Part shown: positions 59,486 through 64,000 of the stretch, piece after piece
How positions within the stretch are numbered: position 1 is the stretch's first letter
Layout of the letters: every line of letters starts with the position of its first letter
Assembly: GCF_004794515.1 (NCBI RefSeq)
Contig: NZ_SSDF01000084.1
Location: 1-64,000, forward strand
Origin: Microbacterium sp. A20
GTDB lineage: Bacteria > Actinomycetota > Actinomycetes > Actinomycetales > Microbacteriaceae
Direction of reading: 5' to 3'
DNA: 64,000 nt
Translations under genes and position numbers: made by a program
The notes under the pieces: model-generated
The model's database searches: none
What the model was told of the DNA's origin: nothing
The model's input: the letters and a program-made list of their open reading frames with translations, nothing else

Positions 59486-60136
59486 TCACGAGTCCTCCGC
59501 GAGCGCGTCCTTGACGAGCGTCGAGAGGATCGAGGGGCCGTCGATCGGTCCGATGATGCGCGCGGCGACGCGACCCTGCTTGTCGAGCACGAGCGTGGTC
59601 GGTGTCGCGGCGATCGGCGTGACCTTGGCGAAGGCGAGTTTGGCCTCGGCGGTGTCGACGTCGATCAGACTCGGGTACGTGATGTCGTACTCCTCGGCGA
59701 ACGCGACGGCCGTGTCGGCCTGGTCGCGGGTGTTGATTCCGACGAACGCGACATCGTCGTCCGAGAAGTCCTGCCACACGGCTTCGAGGTCTGCGGCCTC
59801 GAGCCGACACGGCGCACACCCGGCGTACCAGAAGTTGACGACCGTGACATCCCCGGCGATGTCGGCACTGTCGAACGTCTCGCCGGTCTCGGTGACTCCG
59901 CCGAACTCCACGGGCTCGCCGCGCTCGGCGACGGGGATCTCGACGATCGCCCCATCGGCCGCGACGTAGCCGGTGTTCTCCCCGTTGAGGAAGGATTCGC
60001 TGACAGGATCGGGAGCGCAGGCGCTCAGACCGATGGCGAGCACCGCAGCGAGCGCGGCACCGACCGCGCGGCGTGAGCGCCGGGTGCGGGAGGAGCGGCC
60101 GCTGCGGATCTGACGGACCGTCGAATCGCGTGGCAC
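59486..60136 (-). CDS. TlpA/ResA-family thioredoxin-like lipoprotein
   Basis: 216 residues. A basic N-terminus, hydrophobic stretch and lipobox LSAC (Cys40) give membrane attachment. The thioredoxin domain has the redox motif C107-A-P-C110 (NFWYAGCAPC) and the cis-Pro segment TPTTLVLD. It reduces heme-binding cysteines of apocytochrome c with electrons from CcdA. The start is GTG at 60136 with TAAACT 7 nt upstream, a leaderless arrangement for the whole cytochrome-maturation operon. Confidence 0.9.
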   Translation of the reverse strand: MPRDSTVRQIRSGRSSRTRRSRRAVGAALAAVLAIGLSACAPDPVSESFLNGENTGYVAADGAIVEIPVAERGEPVEFGGVTETGETFDSADIAGDVTVVNFWYAGCAPCRLEAADLEAVWQDFSDDDVAFVGINTRDQADTAVAFAEEYDITYPSLIDVDTAEAKLAFAKVTPIAATPTTLVLDKQGRVAARIIGPIDGPSILSTLVKDALAEDS

Positions 60137-60143
60137 GACTCCG

Positions 60144-60149
60144 AGTTTA
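60144..60149 (-). promoter_or_regulatory. -10 element of a leaderless promoter (cytochrome c maturation operon)
   Basis: TAAACT on the minus strand ends 7 nt before the GTG at 60136. Confidence 0.6.
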
Positions 60150-60199
60150 CGCAGAGGATCCTATGCGCGAGGTGGATGCAGGACCGCCTGCGACGGGCG

Positions 60200-60604
60200 T
60201 CAGAACCTCGCCAGGACGTCGTCGACACCGGCCCGGAACTGCGGGCAGGTCGCGATGTCATGGGCCCGGCACCCCATCGCGTGTTCGGTCATCTCGCGCG
60301 ACCGGCGCATCTCTTCCATGCGCCGATCGAGGTCGTCCAGATGCTGCTGGAGCACCTGATGCCGCCCCGCACTTCCGTCGTCGAGAAGCACGGCGATCTG
60401 CTCGAGCGTCATCCCCGCCGCTTTGCTGCGCTGGATGACGGCGATGCGTACGACCTCGTCTTCGCCGTAACGGCGGCGTCCGGCTGAGTCGCGGGGAGGC
60501 CGCAGGAGACCCACCGATTCCCAGTGCCGGAGGACGTTGGTCGGCAGCTCGAAACGGGCGGCGACATCTCCGACGGACCACGGATGCTCAGCGCTTGACT
60601 TCAT
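60200..60604 (-). CDS. MerR family regulator
   Basis: 134 residues with the MerR winged helix (WSVGDVAARFELPTNVLRHW) and RRYGEDEVVRIAVIQR, then a dimerisation helix. Two C-terminal cysteines (C112, C120 in MGCRAHDIATCPQF) could sense metal or redox state. It diverges from the thioredoxin-reductase-like gene. A 10-bp inverted repeat lies over its start codon, suggesting autoregulation together with control of that gene. Confidence 0.88.
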   Translation of the reverse strand: MKSSAEHPWSVGDVAARFELPTNVLRHWESVGLLRPPRDSAGRRRYGEDEVVRIAVIQRSKAAGMTLEQIAVLLDDGSAGRHQVLQQHLDDLDRRMEEMRRSREMTEHAMGCRAHDIATCPQFRAGVDDVLARF

Positions 60605-60625
60605 GTTGACATGAAGTCACAGACT
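60595..60625 (+). promoter_or_regulatory. MerR-type promoter and operator
   Basis: TTGACT (60595-60600) and CAGACT (60620-60625) are separated by 19 bp, the overlong spacer typical of MerR-activated promoters. The arms TGACTTCATG (60596-60605) and CATGAAGTCA (60610-60619) fill this spacer as a perfect 10-bp inverted repeat with TTGA between. The downstream flavoprotein is the probable target. Confidence 0.75.
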
Positions 60626-60660
60626 GACGGAGAACGCAACCTCCATCGGGAAGGACACCC

Positions 60661-61566
60661 ATGTACGACGCCATCGTGATCGGCGCAGGACCGGCAGGAC
60701 TGCAGGCCGCTCTGACCCTCGGACGCATGCACCGCTCGACGCTGCTCCTCGATTCGGGCGAGTACCGCAACGGCACCGTCCTGCACATGCACAACATGGT
60801 CGGCGAAGACGGCGCACCGCCGGCGGAGTTCCGCGCCACCGCCCGCGCGGAGCTCTCCGCCTACGCCGACGTCGAGATCCGCGACACCGGCGCGACCGGC
60901 ATCTCCGGAGGCGAGGGCGCGTTCCGAGTCGCCCTCGCCGACGGCTCGACGGTCGAGGGACGTCGGGTGATCCTGGCCACCGGCGTCGCCGACGACCTCC
61001 CCGACGTCCCCGGGCTGCAGGAACTGTGGGGAACGCTCGCGTTCAGCTGTCCGTTCTGCGACGGCCACGAGCACACGGGCAAGGCCATCGGCATCCTCGG
61101 CGCAGCTCCGCGGGCCGCCCATCTGATCGGACTGCTCGGGCGCATCGTCGGCGACATCACGGTCTTCCCCGTCGACGAGGTGTTCGCCGACGAGGACATG
61201 CGGATGCTCGAAGCGACGGGCGCCCGGGTGAGCAGCGCCCCGGTCACCTCGATCGAGAAGGACGCCGACGGCGTGCGCGTCCGCACGGACGGCGATGAGC
61301 GCCCGGTCGCCGGCATCTTCGTGGCCGCGGGGTCGATGCGGCAGCGGGCGCCGTTCGCCGCGGACCTCGGACTGACCATGCTCGAGTCCGGATCGATCGA
61401 GATCGACGACTTCGGCCGCACCTCGATCCCGGGTGTCTTCGCCGCCGGCGACCTCGCCCACCGCGCGAGCCTGCCCGGTCCGATGGCCTCGGTGCTGCTG
61501 GCCGCTGCGGCCGGTCAGCTCGCCGCCGTCGGCATCATCCAGTCACTGCTCGCGGCCGAGCACTGA
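60661..61566 (+). CDS. Thioredoxin reductase-like NAD(P)/FAD oxidoreductase
   Basis: 301 residues. FAD motif GAGPAG (8-13), redox pair C130-x-x-C133 (FSCPFCDGHEH) and the C-terminal FAD motif GVFAAGDLAHRA. In true thioredoxin reductases the motif is CATC; CPFC is found in a separate branch, so the partner is uncertain. The NAD-binding site reads GILGAAPRAA, with Ala in place of Gly. RBS GGAAGGAC precedes the ATG. It lies under a MerR-type promoter, so it probably answers a redox or metal signal. Confidence 0.88.
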   Translation: MYDAIVIGAGPAGLQAALTLGRMHRSTLLLDSGEYRNGTVLHMHNMVGEDGAPPAEFRATARAELSAYADVEIRDTGATGISGGEGAFRVALADGSTVEGRRVILATGVADDLPDVPGLQELWGTLAFSCPFCDGHEHTGKAIGILGAAPRAAHLIGLLGRIVGDITVFPVDEVFADEDMRMLEATGARVSSAPVTSIEKDADGVRVRTDGDERPVAGIFVAAGSMRQRAPFAADLGLTMLESGSIEIDDFGRTSIPGVFAAGDLAHRASLPGPMASVLLAAAAGQLAAVGIIQSLLAAEH

Positions 61567-61641
61567 CCCGCCTTCCGAATCGCGCAATCGGTCGTATCCG
61601 AGACCGAGAGAGGAACATTTGCGCGATTCGAGACGGGTCAG
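61563..61641. repeat. Nested inverted repeats at a convergent gene junction
   Basis: CTGACCCG (61563-61570) pairs with CGGGTCAG (61634-61641), and CGAATCGCGCAA (61576-61587) with TTGCGCGATTCG (61619-61630); a small TCGGTC/GACCGA hairpin (61588-61593, 61602-61607) lies inside. Both flanking genes end inside the outermost arms. Together they could form a bidirectional terminator. Confidence 0.7.
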
Positions 61642-62267
61642 ACCGCGCCGACGTCGATCGCGGAGCCCGTCGCGGCGGGCTCCGCGTAGGCGACCTCGCG
61701 CCAGACATCCCCGACGCGCTCGAACGAGGTGACGCTCGACAGGGCGCAGCGGCGGGTGCGCGGGTCGTGCCGCAGCGGCAGACCCGCGACTCGGAGGTGC
61801 GTGATCCAGATCGGGGCCTGGTGCGACACCATCACGACATCGCCGTCCGGCGCTGCGTCCCACGCTTCGTCCATCACTCCGAGCATCCGCTCCGCGATGG
61901 AGGTGTACGGCTCACCCCAGCTCGGCACCGAGGGCTGACGCAGGTGCCACCAGTTGAACGGGTTGAGGAGGGAGCGACGCATCTGCGTGCCCTCGAACAC
62001 GTTGGCCGGCTCGATCAGGCGGATGTCGATTTCGGGCACGAGGTCGAAGCGCTCGGCGAAAGGCTCCGCCGACTCCTGCGCCCGCTCGAGCGGCGAGGCG
62101 TACAGAGCGGCCACGTGCCGGTCGAGCGATGCGACGTGGGAAGCCGCAGCCGCCGCCATCTCGCGGCCGGCCTTGCTCAGGTGATAGTCGGGAAGCCGAC
62201 CGTAGAGCACGCGAGCCGGGTTGTGCACCTCACCGTGTCGGACGAGGTGCAGACGCGACGCCGTCAT
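61638..62267 (-). CDS. Histidine phosphatase family protein
   Basis: 209 residues with the branch motif LHLVRHGEVHNPARV (RHG, phosphoryl-accepting His), SPLERAQESAEPFAERF and the second His in VMVSHQAPI. Members remove phosphates from sugar, lipid or cofactor intermediates, with many unassigned. ATG at 62267 is one base after the stop of the DUF5684-like membrane protein gene. Confidence 0.88.
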   Translation of the reverse strand: MTASRLHLVRHGEVHNPARVLYGRLPDYHLSKAGREMAAAAASHVASLDRHVAALYASPLERAQESAEPFAERFDLVPEIDIRLIEPANVFEGTQMRRSLLNPFNWWHLRQPSVPSWGEPYTSIAERMLGVMDEAWDAAPDGDVVMVSHQAPIWITHLRVAGLPLRHDPRTRRCALSSVTSFERVGDVWREVAYAEPAATGSAIDVGAV

Positions 62268-62268
62268 G

Positions 62269-62667
62269 TCACGCCTTGCGGTAGCGGGAGTCGCCGAAGC
62301 CGAGGATGAAATACCCGATGAACGAGAACACGAAGAGCAGGAAGAAGGAGAAGACCCCGCCCTTGCCGAAGCGGGCGCCGACTTTCACGGCCACGACGAT
62401 CGCGAGCACCACGTTGGCGATCGGCACCAGGTAGAGCAGCACCCACCAGCCCGACATGCCGGCGATACGCAGCAGGACGATGGCGTTGACGATCGGGATG
62501 AGGGCGAGGATGCCGGGGTAACCGGCCTTGGTGAACACCTTCCACCAGGCGACGGCCAGGAGGATGTAGAAGATCAGAGCCACCACACCGGTGGTTCCGG
62601 AGAAGAACTGGCCGAGGAAATCGGGGACGACCGGCACGTCGGCCGCGGGGACGAGAGCGAGATTCAT
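62269..62667 (-). CDS. DUF5684-like small membrane protein
   Basis: 132 residues with four predicted helices (VVALIFYILLAVAWWKVF, GILALIPIVNAIVLLRIA, VLLYLVPIANVVLAIVVAV, VFSFFLLFVFSFIGYFILGF). The pattern WWKVFTKAGYPGILALIPI is that of DUF5684-type signal-peptidase-neighbour proteins; no function is known. AAGG precedes the ATG at 62667. It is followed by the histidine phosphatase gene one base after its stop. Confidence 0.75.
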   Translation of the reverse strand: MNLALVPAADVPVVPDFLGQFFSGTTGVVALIFYILLAVAWWKVFTKAGYPGILALIPIVNAIVLLRIAGMSGWWVLLYLVPIANVVLAIVVAVKVGARFGKGGVFSFFLLFVFSFIGYFILGFGDSRYRKA

Positions 62668-62734
62668 GGGGCACCTTCCGTTCACAGCCACCCTACTGAC
62701 CGACGGACCCCCGCCGGGAGGAGTCGCACACCCC

Positions 62735-62740
62735 CGTAGA
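62735..62740 (+). promoter_or_regulatory. Likely -10 element of aspS
   Basis: TAGAAT lies 41 nt before the aspS GTG. Unlike the leaderless class it leaves a leader with an AAGGA ribosome site; no -35 is clear. Confidence 0.5.
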
Positions 62741-62781
62741 ATGGCCGGGTTCCCCATTTCCCAGATCAGAAGGAATACTCC

Positions 62782-64000
62782 GTGCTTCGCACCCACTCGG
62801 CAGGCTCTCTGCGAGCCGAGCACATCGGTCAGACCGTCACCCTCTCGGGTTGGGTCGACCGCCGTCGTGACCACGGAGGAGTCGCTTTCATCGATCTGCG
62901 GGATGCCTCGGGCATCGCCCAGGTCGTCATCCGCGACGAGGAGATCGCCCACCCGCTGCGCAACGAGTTCGTCCTGAAGGTGACCGGCGAGGTGTCGCTG
63001 CGCCCCGAGGGCAACGCGAACCCGAACCTGCCGACCGGCGAGATCGAACTCATCGCGACCGACGTCGAGGTGCTGAACGAGTCCGCACCCCTCCCCTTCC
63101 AGGTCTCCACGGCTGTCGCCGACACCGAGACGGTCGGCGAGGAGGCGCGCCTCAAGTACCGCTACCTCGACCTGCGTCGTCCTGCCCAGGCAGCGAACCT
63201 GCGCCTGCGCTCGAACGTCTACAAGGCGATCCGCGACGTGCTGCACGCCGAGGACTTCACCGAGGTCGAGACACCGACCCTCACCCGCTCGACTCCCGAA
63301 GGCGCCCGCGACTTCCTGGTGCCGGCACGTCTGAGCCCGGGCAGCTGGTACGCCCTGCCGCAGTCGCCGCAGTTGTTCAAGCAGCTGCTGATGGTCGGCG
63401 GCGTGGAGAAGTACTTCCAGATCGCGCGCTGCTACCGCGACGAGGACTTCCGCGCCGACCGCCAGCCCGAGTTCACGCAGCTCGACATCGAGATGAGCTT
63501 CGTCGACCAGGAAGACGTCATCACGCTCATGGAGTCGCTCATCGTCGCGATGTGGAAGACGATCGGCGTCGACGTCGCGACCCCGCTCCCGCGCATCACG
63601 TACGCCGACGCCATGGCCAAGTACGGCTCCGACAAGCCCGACCTGCGCTTCGGCCTCGAGCTCGTCGAGGCGACCGAGTACTTCCAGGACACCCCGTTCC
63701 GCGTGTTCCAGGCCGAGTACGTCGGTGCGGTCCGCATGCCCGGTGGCGCGAGCCAGCCGCGCAAGCAGCTCGACGCCTGGCAGGACTGGGCCAAGCAGCG
63801 CGGCGCCCGCGGTCTCGCCTACGTCCTGTTCAACGAAGACGGCTCGCTCGGCGGCCCCGCGGCCAAGAACCTGTCCGAGGCCGAGCAGGCCGGACTCGCC
63901 GCTTTCGTGGGCGCCGAGCCGGGCGACTGCGTCTTCTTCGCCGCCGGTTCCACCAAGGAGAGCCGCGCGCTGCTCGGTGCCGCCCGCGTCGAGATCGGCC
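62782..64000 (+). CDS. aspS: Aspartate--tRNA ligase (partial, C-terminus beyond window)
   Basis: The first 406 residues are visible; the frame is open to the window end. An N-terminal OB-fold anticodon-binding domain ([21 protein letters not shown]) is followed by class II motif 1 ([20 protein letters not shown]) and motif 2 ([18 protein letters not shown]). The insertion domain is bacterial type (about 270 onward, [15 protein letters not shown]). The start GTG at 62782 has AAGGA upstream. The enzyme charges tRNA-Asp, and in genomes without AsnRS may also mischarge tRNA-Asn. Confidence 0.97.
   Translation, partial: MLRTHSAGSLRAEHIGQTVTLSGWVDRRRDHGGVAFIDLRDASGIAQVVIRDEEIAHPLRNEFVLKVTGEVSLRPEGNANPNLPTGEIELIATDVEVLNESAPLPFQVSTAVADTETVGEEARLKYRYLDLRRPAQAANLRLRSNVYKAIRDVLHAEDFTEVETPTLTRSTPEGARDFLVPARLSPGSWYALPQSPQLFKQLLMVGGVEKYFQIARCYRDEDFRADRQPEFTQLDIEMSFVDQEDVITLMESLIVAMWKTIGVDVATPLPRITYADAMAKYGSDKPDLRFGLELVEATEYFQDTPFRVFQAEYVGAVRMPGGASQPRKQLDAWQDWAKQRGARGLAYVLFNEDGSLGGPAAKNLSEAEQAGLAAFVGAEPGDCVFFAAGSTKESRALLGAARVEIG

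Noticed and set aside
60607-61461. Minus-strand frame antisense to the thioredoxin-reductase-like gene
   Set aside because: Composition is low-complexity and the plus-strand protein has clear FAD motifs and a ribosome site.

Overview
The window is high-GC actinobacterial chromosome. Family content and codon use (frequent ggatgc/gcatcc, GTG and TTG starts) point to Microbacteriaceae, most likely Microbacterium; that name is inferred without a database search. I see no prophage, plasmid, insertion sequence or CRISPR array. About 60 protein genes and three tRNAs cover nearly all of the sequence.

Layout. 1-1681 (minus): tightly coupled Asp23/Gls24 envelope-stress operon. 1839-4140: TetR regulator and DHA2 drug exporter, with a perfect palindromic operator. 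4253-5480: small unknown protein and a CPBP membrane protease, then tRNA-Met and tRNA-Thr (minus). 5800-13768: M23 peptidase, inositol-phosphatase-like enzyme, membrane protein, crotonase, FBP-domain protein, BASS transporter, DUF2087 protein, UPF0303 protein, tRNA-Tyr and a PfkB kinase. 14113-21577 (minus): rpoB-rpoC. 21875-27344 (minus): complete oligopeptide ABC importer. 27508-34027: KDG-kinase-like gene, then an RpiR regulator, a GH3 hexosaminidase and a sugar ABC importer, suggesting amino-sugar or wall-fragment salvage. 34233-38860: LCP wall ligase, spermidine-synthase-like protein, TPR protein, SprT-like protein, DUF3054 protein and ComB-like protein. 38879-43099 (minus): ABC exporter beside a NarL-type two-component system. 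43165-49795: methyltransferase, duplicated P-loop protein and the menaquinone genes menE, menB and menC, with a PadR pair between them. 49850-55364: TetR gene divergent from an MMPL transporter with a vestigial ABC ATPase tail, followed by a YhgE/Pip protein. 55877-60136 (minus): System II cytochrome c maturation (tlpA-like, ccdA, resB, ccsB). 60200-61566: MerR regulator divergent from a thioredoxin-reductase-like flavoprotein. The window ends inside aspS.

Three patterns cut across the genes. First, at least fourteen starts have a TANNNT-like -10 hexamer 6-7 nt before the start codon and usually no Shine-Dalgarno, the signature of leaderless transcription. Second, gene junctions carry structured inverted-repeat units, some in two related copies: 13870 and 55702; 28441 and 38093. 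One hairpin sits between rpoB and rpoC. Third, several regulators (two TetR, PadR, MerR) have clear operators at their own promoters. The oddest proteins are the MMPL with a dead-looking ABC tail, the internally duplicated P-loop protein whose second Walker A lost its lysine, and an RpoB with Asn at the rifampicin-contact histidine position. I found no wholly new multi-gene system.
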